The notes beneath the pieces are model-generated. The model was given only the letters and a program-made list of their open reading frames with translations, did not search any database and was not told the DNA's origin. From Microbacterium sp. W4I4 (lineage in GTDB: Bacteria > Actinomycetota > Actinomycetes > Actinomycetales > Microbacteriaceae), in the NCBI RefSeq assembly GCF_030816235.1, contig NZ_JAUSXT010000001.1:1364001-1428000 (forward strand): a stretch of DNA of 64,000 nt, written 5' to 3'. Below, one piece after another: positions 45,718 through 55,553 of this stretch; positions within the stretch are counted from its first letter, which is position 1, and each line of letters starts with the position of its first letter. The position numbers and the translations under genes are program-made.

Positions 45718-47692
45718 TGTCGGCTCCCATCTCCTGAGCCCGCGCGCCCTGATCGGCGTCGCCGGCACTGCGCGGTCTGCACCACTCGGCATGGATCTCG
45801 AACCCCTGGTCACGAGGCCCTGCCCGGAACCTGCCGCCGCGCTCGGCGACGCGCTCCGCGAGTCCTGCCAGGCCTCGCCCCTGGCCGAGGCTCCGCAGGA
45901 CGCGATTCGCGCCTGAGGCGGGCCCGTCGATCGACGAGGCCGGCCCGCTGTCCACCACCCGCACGAACCGGCGCGTGCCGCTCTCGCCCGTCTCGATCGT
46001 GACGCGCGCTCCCGGCGCGTACCGGGTGATGTTGGTGAGGGCCTCCTGCACGATGCGATAGCTGAGCCGATCGCCCTCGCCCTCCGCTCGATGCCGGATC
46101 TGCAGCCCGCTCGCGCGCGCTCCGTCGACGAGCAGATCCAGGCTCACGCCCAGCTCATCATCGGTCGCGCGACCGCGTGCCAGCGATTCGATCTCCACCA
46201 GGGTCCGGGCACCCACCTCCAGCGCCGCGGTCATGCTGCGACGGGCACGCGGCGGGTCGACCGTGCCGAGCGCGTGCGCCGCACCGACCTGCAGACTCAT
46301 GGCGGTGATCCCATGACTGACTCCGTCGTGCAGTTCACGGGCGAGCAGCATCCGTTCCGCTTTCTCCGCCCGCGCGGTCGCCGCGGCGATGCCCGCCATC
46401 AGGCGCACGGTTCTGGACTGCTCCCGCTGAAGGATGTCATCGCGCTCCTTCCAGGATGTCGCCGCGACGTGCGTCACGAGGACGAGCACGACCACGAACC
46501 CCGCCCCCTGTCGTCCGAACTGCACGCCCAGCAGCAAGGCGGCCGCCGAGACGATCACCAGGGGGACCAGTCCGCGCGCCGTCGGCATCCGGGTCAGCTG
46601 CCAGACCAGCGCACCGAGTCCGACGCCCAGCGGCAGCAGCGCGTCCGCAGCGAACGTCGCCTCGCTCGCCGCGAGGGCGAAAGCGCCGCCCGCTGCGAGG
46701 GATGCGACATACGGAACACGATGCACCACGAAGGTGCACAGCGACACGGCCACCCCAGCCGCGATCAGGCGCGGATGCGGTCCGGTCAGCGTCGCGGTCA
46801 GGATCGCCGCTGTCAGGAGCAGAATCCCGAACCACCGGTTCACCCCGGTCGTCGCCCAGGACGGCCTGTCTGTCATCCACCGCGCGAAGCGCCACGGCAA
46901 GCCGCTCCGCTCCGCCGCATCACCCTGATCCGGTTCCTGCTCCGCGCGCCCGCTTCGCCCGGCTGCGGCGCCCGCACCACCGTCCAGCAGAGTGAGTGTG
47001 TCGTGCAGCCTGCCGATGGCGCGGTCGCCCTCGCGGCGGATCGCCTCGGCATCCGTCGCCCGGTACGGCACCCCACCGCGCGCCATCTCCTCAGCCAGCG
47101 CGTGCATGCGCCCGACGGCGCCGCGCAGCACATCGAGCGCCGCGGTCGTCGCCTGGAAGCGCCCGGCCCTCGCCGAGCGGTTCATCGTGGATTCCAGATC
47201 GACGGCCGACAGGCTCGCCGATTCCCGCGCGGCCTCGACAGCCTGGCGTGCACGTCGCCGCACCACGACGCCGAGCAGCCAGGCCGGTGCGTGGGCGAGA
47301 AGCGAGAGCAGCGCGGCGTACGCCGGCGCCTCGGCACGACCGGCCAGGACGAGGGCGAATGCCGGCGTGAGCAGCAGGCCGGGCACCACGCTGTCGAGGT
47401 TGAGCCCCAGCGAAGCCAGCACGCTCACCGCGGGAAGCAGCATCTCGATCTCGCCGTAGGGCATCCCCGCCAACGTGCCGAGACCGCAACCGGCGAGGAC
47501 GATGAGGGCCGCGACCTGCGGACGCCATTCCAGCAGCGCCACGCCGCAGACCACGATCGGGATGACCAGCCAGACGAACCAAGGGCGGCCGCCGGCGTGC
47601 GGTGCCATGTAGAACGCCGTCCAGGCCCCGCAGAGCAGCGCCGCCGCCAACGGGCGACGCAGGAAATCCGCGACGCTGCTCATGACCCTCAT
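45707..47692 (-). CDS. Sensor histidine kinase with duplicated membrane modules (HisKA_3)
   Basis: A 661-residue NarL-type kinase partner. The C-terminal catalytic part has the H-box ARELHDGVSHGITAMSLQ near residue 455 and an HATPase domain with LSYRIVQEALTNITRYAPG and GLAGLAERVAERGGRF. The N-terminus is unusual. A membrane unit of about six helices (residues 15-140) is followed by a helical stretch whose end, RAIGRLHDTLTLL, resembles a dimerisation helix without a phosphorylatable HD pair. A second membrane unit (about 255-410) follows and only then the kinase. It looks like an internal duplication of a membrane-plus-DHp sensor. The start may be at 47692 or three codons later at 47683. Confidence 0.88.
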   Translation of the reverse strand: MRVMSSVADFLRRPLAAALLCGAWTAFYMAPHAGGRPWFVWLVIPIVVCGVALLEWRPQVAALIVLAGCGLGTLAGMPYGEIEMLLPAVSVLASLGLNLDSVVPGLLLTPAFALVLAGRAEAPAYAALLSLLAHAPAWLLGVVVRRRARQAVEAARESASLSAVDLESTMNRSARAGRFQATTAALDVLRGAVGRMHALAEEMARGGVPYRATDAEAIRREGDRAIGRLHDTLTLLDGGAGAAAGRSGRAEQEPDQGDAAERSGLPWRFARWMTDRPSWATTGVNRWFGILLLTAAILTATLTGPHPRLIAAGVAVSLCTFVVHRVPYVASLAAGGAFALAASEATFAADALLPLGVGLGALVWQLTRMPTARGLVPLVIVSAAALLLGVQFGRQGAGFVVVLVLVTHVAATSWKERDDILQREQSRTVRLMAGIAAATARAEKAERMLLARELHDGVSHGITAMSLQVGAAHALGTVDPPRARRSMTAALEVGARTLVEIESLARGRATDDELGVSLDLLVDGARASGLQIRHRAEGEGDRLSYRIVQEALTNITRYAPGARVTIETGESGTRRFVRVVDSGPASSIDGPASGANRVLRSLGQGRGLAGLAERVAERGGRFRAGPRDQGFEIHAEWCRPRSAGDADQGARAQEMGADSDR

Positions 47693-47756
47693 GCTAGGGG
47701 TCGCGCACCTATCGGACTCGAGGTCTCCGTATCGCTCATCGAAGGTTGACCGAGGT

Positions 47757-47767
47757 GTCGACTTTGG
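47757..47767 (+). promoter_or_regulatory. Shared upstream motif, copy 2 (Lon-like lipoprotein side)
   Basis: GTCGACTTTGG, 158 bases ahead of the lipoprotein start, matching GTCAACTTTGG ahead of the surface protein (10 of 11). The following block GGGTGGTAGGCGCCGCACGC (47787-47806) resembles the block ahead of the surface protein. A TTGACC at 47745-47750 could be a -35 box. Confidence 0.45.
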
Positions 47768-47914
47768 GTGACTCGTCGCCACCGTCGGGTGGTAGGCGCC
47801 GCACGCCGGCTGCGGTCGGATGGTGCCCGGGGGAATGCGGGCATCCGCCACGGAGCGTGCGCTCATCAGCGCCGTCCGCGATCGCCCGCCCATCGACGGC
47901 GAAGGAGCGCACTC

Positions 47915-49900
47915 ATGAGCATGCAGATCCAGGGCACGAGACGACACCGGCACAGTCTGCGAACCCGACGACGCCTCGCGGCCGTCGCACTCGCCCTGGC
48001 TGCGACGACGGCGCTGAGCGGATGCTTCGCACTGCCCACCCCGACGCCGGGCGCCACCTCCCAGACGCAGACGAAGGCGGAGAAGAAGAAGGGTCCGACT
48101 TCTGTCGAGATCCCGGTGATGCTCGTGAACAGCGGCAGCAAGACCGGCAGTGTCGGCTCGGCCACCGTGAGCATCGCGCAGGGTACCAAGGACGGCATGA
48201 CCGTCGAGGTCGCCGAGTCCGAGGTGAGCGGCATCGGCGACAGCTTCCGCGCCGCAGCCTGGAACGCCGTGATCGTCGCGACGCTGCTCACCGGCGCCGG
48301 GCTCGACACCGACTATCGGATGGAGATGCACGGCAAGGTCGACGGCCCGAGTGCGGGAGGGGTGAGCACCGTCGCGCTGCTCAGTCTGATCCGCGGCGAC
48401 AAGCTCGACAAGGCCGTGGCCATGACCGGCACGATCACCGGCTCCGGCACGATCGGGCCGGTCGGAGGCATCCCCGAGAAAGTACAGGCCATCGCCGACG
48501 ACGGACGCTTCACCAAGGCGCTGATCCCGCTGGGCTCGCGCATCTCCCACGACATGTCCGGCAACCAGGTGGACGTGATCCGTCTCGGGAAGGAAGCCGG
48601 TATCGAGGTCGTCGAAGTGGGAGACGTCACGCAGGCCTATGAGGAGTTCACCGGCGTCGCGCTGACCCCCGGGACCAAGGCCAGCACCCCCAAGATCAGC
48701 GACGAGGGCTACCAGCGGTTCGAGGTGGCCACGCGCAAGCAGCTCACCGCATTCGCCGAGGAGGATTCGCGCTTCCTCGGTCTCGCCGGCGCTGTGCAGG
48801 AGATCGGCCAGGGCGCCTACGAGGACGCGCACAGCGACAGACTCGAGGCGGAACGTCTGCTGTCTCAGGGCATGCCGGGCGGTGCCTTCATCAAGGCGGT
48901 CAGCGCGAACCTGCTGATGGCGGCGATCACCGGAACCTACGAGGCCATCAACGGCGCCTTCCTGGGCGATGTCTCGGTGCTGGAGCGCGCCCTGTCATCG
49001 ACCGACACGACGATGTCGAAGATCACCAACTATCTCGACAGCCTCAACTCGTTCAAGGTCAAGACGCTGGCGGATGCCGAGGCGCTCGCCACCAGCTACG
49101 GCAACGGGTTCGATGCCCTCACCCTTCACGGGTACGCCGAGAACAGCATCTCCCAGCTGCTGAGCGACCTCGATCGCGGTGCCTACGCGACGATCGAAGA
49201 GGTGATGATGGCATCCATCGTCCCGCTGCTGTACCTTCAGATCGCCTCCGCGCAGATCGAGGCGGCCGAGGCCACCTTCGAGATCGGTCGGGGGTTGGAC
49301 GGTCCGCCCATCGACGGGTCCGTGGACGTCGCCGCTCTCGGAACGTTCCTGCGCACAGCATCCGAAGCCAACCTCGAAGTGTTCGACTCGCTGATCCTGA
49401 AGTCCCTCGCCGAGGGATCGGGCATCTCGATGGACATCGCGCGCAACCGGCTGGGCGAACGCGACTTCGGCGTGGCACTCGCGTACAGCGGCAAGGACTA
49501 CATCCATGCCGTCACCGCCTATCTCGGCGAGGACAACCCCAACTCCCCCTACGCGATGATCGGGCACGGCTGGATCAACTACGCCCGCAACGCGAGCCTC
49601 GTCGACAAGTACTACAGCAACGGAAAGGTCGACGGTGCGACGTTCGAGATCACCGGAGCGAAGTCCGAAGCCGTGCTCATGCACACGATCGACTTCTCCC
49701 GCACCCAGCTGTCCCACGCGATCGGAGCACTGGACGAGAAGGACTACTCACCGACCCTGATCGTCGGCGCCTTCGAATCGAGCACGCTCGATCGCGAAGG
49801 CGACGTCAGCGACAAGTTCATCGCGATCGAGGGATTCACCGGCTCGTACGCGATGGCGAAGATCCTCGCTTACCTCGGCGGCTTCCCCGCCCCGCAGTGA
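47915..49900 (+). CDS. Secreted lipoprotein with Lon-type (S16) protease domain
   Basis: A 661-residue exported protein. The N-terminus is a lipoprotein signal: RRR, then LAAVALALAATTALSGC, with Cys37 in the LSGC lipobox. Residues about 62-225 are a Lon proteolytic domain: the nucleophile Ser146 in VDGPSAGGVSTVALLS, and Lys189 in GPVGGIPEKVQAI. The 43-residue spacing equals that of E. coli Lon (Ser679, Lys722), and the VAMTGTIT strand between them is conserved. There is no AAA+ domain, so it would act without ATP unfolding, outside the membrane. The remaining 430 residues are mostly helical and match no family I recognise. GAAGGAG precedes the ATG. It is divergent from a two-component system and followed by a DUF4190-like gene. 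Confidence 0.9.
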   Translation: MSMQIQGTRRHRHSLRTRRRLAAVALALAATTALSGCFALPTPTPGATSQTQTKAEKKKGPTSVEIPVMLVNSGSKTGSVGSATVSIAQGTKDGMTVEVAESEVSGIGDSFRAAAWNAVIVATLLTGAGLDTDYRMEMHGKVDGPSAGGVSTVALLSLIRGDKLDKAVAMTGTITGSGTIGPVGGIPEKVQAIADDGRFTKALIPLGSRISHDMSGNQVDVIRLGKEAGIEVVEVGDVTQAYEEFTGVALTPGTKASTPKISDEGYQRFEVATRKQLTAFAEEDSRFLGLAGAVQEIGQGAYEDAHSDRLEAERLLSQGMPGGAFIKAVSANLLMAAITGTYEAINGAFLGDVSVLERALSSTDTTMSKITNYLDSLNSFKVKTLADAEALATSYGNGFDALTLHGYAENSISQLLSDLDRGAYATIEEVMMASIVPLLYLQIASAQIEAAEATFEIGRGLDGPPIDGSVDVAALGTFLRTASEANLEVFDSLILKSLAEGSGISMDIARNRLGERDFGVALAYSGKDYIHAVTAYLGEDNPNSPYAMIGHGWINYARNASLVDKYYSNGKVDGATFEITGAKSEAVLMHTIDFSRTQLSHAIGALDEKDYSPTLIVGAFESSTLDREGDVSDKFIAIEGFTGSYAMAKILAYLGGFPAPQ

Positions 49901-49906
49901 CTCTCC

Positions 49907-49966
49907 GCATCCACCACCGATACAAAGCATCCACCACCGATACAAGGCATCCACCACCGACTCAAG
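49907..49966 (+). repeat. Three 20-bp direct repeats between the Lon-like and DUF4190-like genes
   Basis: Units 49907-49926, 49927-49946 and 49947-49966, all of the form GCATCCACCACCGATACAA plus one base, with two changes in the third. They fill the entire gap, and the last unit abuts CAAGGAG, the ribosome-binding site of the next gene. Copy-number change would alter spacing between the two genes without changing their frames. Confidence 0.9.
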
Positions 49967-49975
49967 GAGCAGATC

Positions 49976-50323
49976 ATGTCCCATCCCGAATCCGCGCCCA
50001 CGGCTCCCCCGCAGGCACCGCACCAGGCCGCACCGGCCCCCTCGGCGCCCGGAACCGGTCTCGGCATCGCCGGGCTCGTCCTCGCCTTCCTCGCCGCACC
50101 GATCGGTCTGATCCTCAGCATCGTGGCGTTCGTGAAGCTGCGCAAGAACGGCGGAAAGACGGGCGTCGCCCTTGCCGGGATCATCATCGGCGCGCTGTTC
50201 GTGATCGCCATCACGATCATGATCATCGTCGCCGTCAGCATGTTGAGCCAGGTCGCGGGTATCTGCTCGCAGCTCGGCCCCGGCGTCTGGGAGCAGGGCG
50301 GCGTCACCTACACCTGCGGCTGA
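49976..50323 (+). CDS. DUF4190-like small membrane protein
   Basis: A 115-residue protein with a Pro/Ala/Gln-rich cytoplasmic N-terminus (residues 1-28) and two membrane helices, LGIAGLVLAFLAAPIGLILS and IIIGALFVIAITIMIIVAVS, flanking a basic KLRKNGGKTG turn, the DUF4190 layout. A short Cys-containing extracellular tail follows (ICSQLGPGVWEQGGVTYTCG). Probably co-transcribed with the Lon-like lipoprotein across the repeat array. Function unknown. Confidence 0.75.
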   Translation: MSHPESAPTAPPQAPHQAAPAPSAPGTGLGIAGLVLAFLAAPIGLILSIVAFVKLRKNGGKTGVALAGIIIGALFVIAITIMIIVAVSMLSQVAGICSQLGPGVWEQGGVTYTCG

Positions 50324-50362
50324 TCACGGGCCCGCCTGCTGGTCGCGCCGCCACCCTCCCGC

Positions 50363-50448
50363 GCGCCGACACCCCGTACTGCCGCCGAGACCCCGTGCTT
50401 CGAACGTCTGCAGCACGGGGTCTCGGCGAGAAGTCGGGGTGTCGGCGC
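50363..50448. repeat. Long imperfect intergenic palindrome (family member)
   Basis: Left arm 50363-50399 and right arm 50412-50448 are identical reverse complements over 13 and 16 bases with an 8-base internal mismatch. Each arm has two related motifs, CGACACCCC and CGAGACCCC. The loop CGAACGTCTGCAG resembles that at 27961. It lies between the convergent DUF4190-like gene and guaB and may terminate both. Confidence 0.85.
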
Positions 50449-50463
50449 CCGAGAAGAGCGGGC

Positions 50464-52173
<1,710 letters not shown>

Positions 52174-52240
52174 TCAGTGCGACGTCCATGATCGAACGGC
52201 GACCCGAAGTCCGTTCGACGGCACTCGATGTGGAGGATGC

Positions 52241-53590
52241 GTGGGACTCAGAACGATGACGCTTCGGCGCCCCAAAAACGGGCTGATCGCGTTGCTGGCA
52301 ACGCTTTTGGCTGCGTTCCTCGTGCTCGGCATACCCGCCGGTGCAGCACAGGCCGATACGACCGATGACGGCCAGGAGATCACCCAGTTCTACTTCGGCG
52401 GGAACATCACCTTCGAGGGGAAGCCGATCGACGGCGTCACCGTCTCGGTCGATGGTCACGGCTTCGATGCGAAGACGAAGACGGATGCCGAAGGCAAGTG
52501 GCGTCTGTACGTCCCGGAGAAGGAGAAGTACACCCTCGCCATCGACGAGGACACGCTGCCGAAGGGCGTCATCGTCGACGCTGCACAGCTGCCTGCCGGT
52601 GTGGCGGCGGTCGAAGGCACCAGTGGATCGTTCGAAGCCGAGTTCGGCCTGACCGGCACCAAGATCATCAACCTCTTCCTCGGCGAGGGAGAGCGCATCA
52701 CGGTCTCTTTCGCCGATCAGCTGATCTCGCGCACAGTGGGCGGCATCAACTTCGGTCTGCTTCTGGCACTGGCCTCGATGGGTGCAGCCCTGATCTACGG
52801 CACGACCCGCCTGTCGAACTTCGCACATGGCGAGATGGTCACGTGGGGCGGTGTCGCGGCCCTGCTGGTGACGTCCTTCTGGCAGCTGCCGCTGTGGCTC
52901 GGCCTGATCGCCGCCGTCGTCGGCGGAGCGATCCTCGGCTGGGCCCTGGATGCCGGCATCTGGCGTCCGCTGCGCCGACGAGGCCTGGGCATCGTGCAGC
53001 TGCTGATCGTCAGCATCGGACTCTCGCTCGCCCTGCGCTATGCGCTGCAGTACATGATCGGCGGCGGCACCTACCAGCTTCCCGGCGCCAGCCCCGACCC
53101 GATCCAGTTCGGGCCGATCTCGCTGTCGTACATCGACCTCATCGGCATGGGCGTGAGCATCGTGATCATCGCCGGGATGGGCTGGTTCCTCACCCGCACC
53201 CGCGTCGGCAAGGCCACCCGCGCGATCTCCGACAACCCGCAGCTCGCCGCGGCATCCGGTATCGACGTCGACCGGGTCGTGCGAATCGTCTGGATCATCG
53301 CCGGCGTACTGGCCGCCATCTCCGGCGTGTTGTGGACGTACTTCCGCCCCGGTGTGCGGTGGGACATGGGCATGCAGATGCTGCTGCTGATGTTCTGCGC
53401 CATCACGCTCGGCGGTCTCGGTTCGACCCTCGGAGCGCTGATCGGGTCGATCATCGTGGGGCTCGCCGTCGAGGTCTCGACGCTGTGGATCCCCTCGGAC
53501 CTCAAGTACGCCAGCGCGCTGCTCGCGTTGATAGTGATCCTGCTGGTCAGGCCTCAGGGCCTGTTCGGTCGTCGGGAAAGGTTGGGCTGA
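52241..53590 (+). CDS. livH: Branched-chain amino-acid ABC transporter permease with N-terminal extracellular domain
   Basis: A 449-residue permease. The C-terminal 290 residues are LivH: GGINFGLLLALASMGAALIY, the RLSNFAHGEMVTWGG motif and the EAA-like region GLFGRRE at the end, with about eight helices. Unlike E. coli LivH (about 308 residues) it starts with a signal-like helix (ALLATLLAAFLVLGIPAGAA, about residues 18-40) and a carboxypeptidase-regulatory-type beta-sandwich (about 50-110: GNITFEGKPIDGVTVSVDGH, YTLAIDEDTLPKG). The start is the GTG at 52241, with GGAGGA five bases ahead; the ATG at 52256 lacks such a site. First gene of the livHMGF operon. Confidence 0.9.
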   Translation: MGLRTMTLRRPKNGLIALLATLLAAFLVLGIPAGAAQADTTDDGQEITQFYFGGNITFEGKPIDGVTVSVDGHGFDAKTKTDAEGKWRLYVPEKEKYTLAIDEDTLPKGVIVDAAQLPAGVAAVEGTSGSFEAEFGLTGTKIINLFLGEGERITVSFADQLISRTVGGINFGLLLALASMGAALIYGTTRLSNFAHGEMVTWGGVAALLVTSFWQLPLWLGLIAAVVGGAILGWALDAGIWRPLRRRGLGIVQLLIVSIGLSLALRYALQYMIGGGTYQLPGASPDPIQFGPISLSYIDLIGMGVSIVIIAGMGWFLTRTRVGKATRAISDNPQLAAASGIDVDRVVRIVWIIAGVLAAISGVLWTYFRPGVRWDMGMQMLLLMFCAITLGGLGSTLGALIGSIIVGLAVEVSTLWIPSDLKYASALLALIVILLVRPQGLFGRRERLG

Positions 53591-53593
53591 CGC

Positions 53594-54571
53594 ATGGACT
53601 TCGGAGCAATCTTCGGCAACACCGCCGCCTACCTGTTCAGCCCGGTCACGATCGCCTATGCGCTCGCAGCGACGGGGCTCGCCGTGCACTTCGGCTATGC
53701 CGGCCTGTTGAACTTCGGTATGGCCGCGTTCATGGCCATCGGCGGATACGGCTACGCGATCTCGGTGCTCACCTTCGGTGTGCCGTGGTGGATCGGCATT
53801 CTGATCGGTCTGATCGGCGGCGCGCTGTTCGGCCTGGTACTCGGCATCCCGACTCTTCGTCTGCGCGCCGACTACCTGGCCATCGCCACCATCGCGGCTG
53901 CTGAGATAGTGCGCCTGTTGTTCCTGACGCAGGTGTTCGACAAGTGGACCAACGGAGCCGAGGGCCTGTACGGCTACAGCGACGGTTTCCGCGCGGCCAA
54001 TCCGTTCCCCGAGGGGACGTACGGATTCGGCCCATGGTCGTTCACCGAGGTGCAGCTGTGGGATCGTGTCTTCGGCCTGATCATGCTCGTGATCGCGATC
54101 CTCGCCGTCTGGGCGCTGATGCGCAGTCCCTGGGGCCGGGTGCTCAAGGGCATCCGTGAAGACGAGGATGCGGTGCGCTCGCTCGGCAAGAACGTCTTCG
54201 CATACAAGATGCAGGCGCTCGTGGTCGGCGGCATGATCGGCGCCATGGGCGGGATCGTCTTCGTGATCCCCTCCGCTGCGGTGCCGGGCAGCTACTCCAC
54301 GTCGTTGACGTTCTTCCTGTGGACGGTGCTGCTGCTCGGAGGAGCAGCAACCGTGATCGGACCGACGGTCGGCGCGGTGCTGTTCTGGATGCTGTTCGCC
54401 TTCCTCGGCAATCTGCTGCCGCAGATGGCCAGCAACGGCCTGCTGCCGATGACGAGCACGCAGGCGGAGACGGTGCGCTGGATTCTCGCGGGTGTCGCGC
54501 TCATGCTGATCGTGATCTTCCGCCCCCAGGGCATCCTCGGAGACAAGAGGGAGATGACCTTTGTCAAGTGA
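53594..54571 (+). CDS. livM: Branched-chain amino-acid ABC transporter permease
   Basis: A 325-residue LivM-type permease with about nine helices. Characteristic stretches are AVHFGYAGLLNFGMAAFMAI, FGLVLGIPTLRLRADYLAIA with the following TIAAAEIVRLL, and the coupling helix region WGRVLKGIREDEDAVRSLGK. It pairs with LivH to form the membrane channel. It starts three bases after the livH stop and its 3' end overlaps livG. Confidence 0.94.
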   Translation: MDFGAIFGNTAAYLFSPVTIAYALAATGLAVHFGYAGLLNFGMAAFMAIGGYGYAISVLTFGVPWWIGILIGLIGGALFGLVLGIPTLRLRADYLAIATIAAAEIVRLLFLTQVFDKWTNGAEGLYGYSDGFRAANPFPEGTYGFGPWSFTEVQLWDRVFGLIMLVIAILAVWALMRSPWGRVLKGIREDEDAVRSLGKNVFAYKMQALVVGGMIGAMGGIVFVIPSAAVPGSYSTSLTFFLWTVLLLGGAATVIGPTVGAVLFWMLFAFLGNLLPQMASNGLLPMTSTQAETVRWILAGVALMLIVIFRPQGILGDKREMTFVK

Positions 54572-55553
54572 CGAGAGCATCCCGGCGGACCCCCACCCGA
54601 CCGGCAGCGTCCGACGCCCCAAGACGACAGGGCTTGCCACGGGGCCGGCCAAGCCCGGTGTGGCCAAGGCCGATCCGATCCTCGTCGTCGATGGCGTCGA
54701 GCGCCGGTTCGGCGGTCTGACCGCTGTCGATGTCGATCACCTCGAGATTCCTCGCGGCGCGATCACAGCCCTGATCGGCCCGAACGGCGCAGGCAAGACC
54801 ACCCTCTTCAACCTGCTCTGCGGGTTCGACAGACCGAACGCCGGCCGCTGGTCGTACGACGGCAAGAACCTTGCCGGTGTGCCGTCGTTCAAGGTGGCGC
54901 GCATGGGTCAGGTGCGCACGTTCCAGCTGACCAAGTCGCTGTCGCTGCTCACCGTGCTCGAGAACATGAAGCTGGGCGCCGGCGGCCAGCGCGGCGAGAA
55001 GTTCTGGTCGAGCTTCTTCCCGTTCCTGTGGCGTGAGCAGGACAAGCAGATCGAGACGCGCGCACTGGATCTGCTCAAGCGGTTCAAGCTCGATGCCAAG
55101 CAGGCGGATTTCGCGGCATCCCTCTCCGGAGGTCAGCGCAAGCTGCTGGAGATGGCGCGTGCGCTGATGAGCGACCCCCAGCTGGTGATGCTCGACGAGC
55201 CGATGGCGGGTGTCAACCCAGCGCTGACGCAGTCGCTGCTGGACCACATCCTCGATCTGAAGGAGCTCGGGATGACCGTGCTCTTCGTCGAGCACGACAT
55301 GCACATGGTGCGGCATATCGCCGACTGGGTCGTGGTCATGGCCGAGGGCCGTGTGGTCGCGGAGGGTCCGCCCGACGAGGTCATGTCGGATCCCGCGGTG
55401 GTGGATGCCTATCTCGGAGCGCATCAGGACGTCGATCTCGGTCAGGTCACCGGCCGGATGCCGGTGATCACGCGCGATGCTGCTGCGGCGGCGCGAGTGC
55501 GCGCGAAGATCGAGGCCGAAGCAGAGGCTGAGCTCGAGGAGGAGCAGAAATGA
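54561..55553 (+). CDS. livG: Branched-chain amino-acid ABC transporter ATP-binding protein
   Basis: A 330-residue ATPase. Walker A is LIGPNGAGKTTLFNLLCG, the signature SLSGGQRKLLEMARALM, Walker B LVMLDEPMAGVNP, and the H-loop FVEHDMHMV. An unusual 40-residue Thr/Pro/Lys-rich N-terminal leader precedes the domain and a Glu-rich tail (IEAEAEAELEEEQK) ends it. The start is a TTG at 54561 with GAGGGAG upstream, inside the end of livM; translational coupling is likely. Confidence 0.93.
   Translation: MSSDESIPADPHPTGSVRRPKTTGLATGPAKPGVAKADPILVVDGVERRFGGLTAVDVDHLEIPRGAITALIGPNGAGKTTLFNLLCGFDRPNAGRWSYDGKNLAGVPSFKVARMGQVRTFQLTKSLSLLTVLENMKLGAGGQRGEKFWSSFFPFLWREQDKQIETRALDLLKRFKLDAKQADFAASLSGGQRKLLEMARALMSDPQLVMLDEPMAGVNPALTQSLLDHILDLKELGMTVLFVEHDMHMVRHIADWVVVMAEGRVVAEGPPDEVMSDPAVVDAYLGAHQDVDLGQVTGRMPVITRDAAAAARVRAKIEAEAEAELEEEQK

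Noticed and set aside
49907..49966. Three 20-bp repeats considered as a CRISPR array
   Set aside because: The repeats are directly adjacent without spacers, and there are no cas genes.
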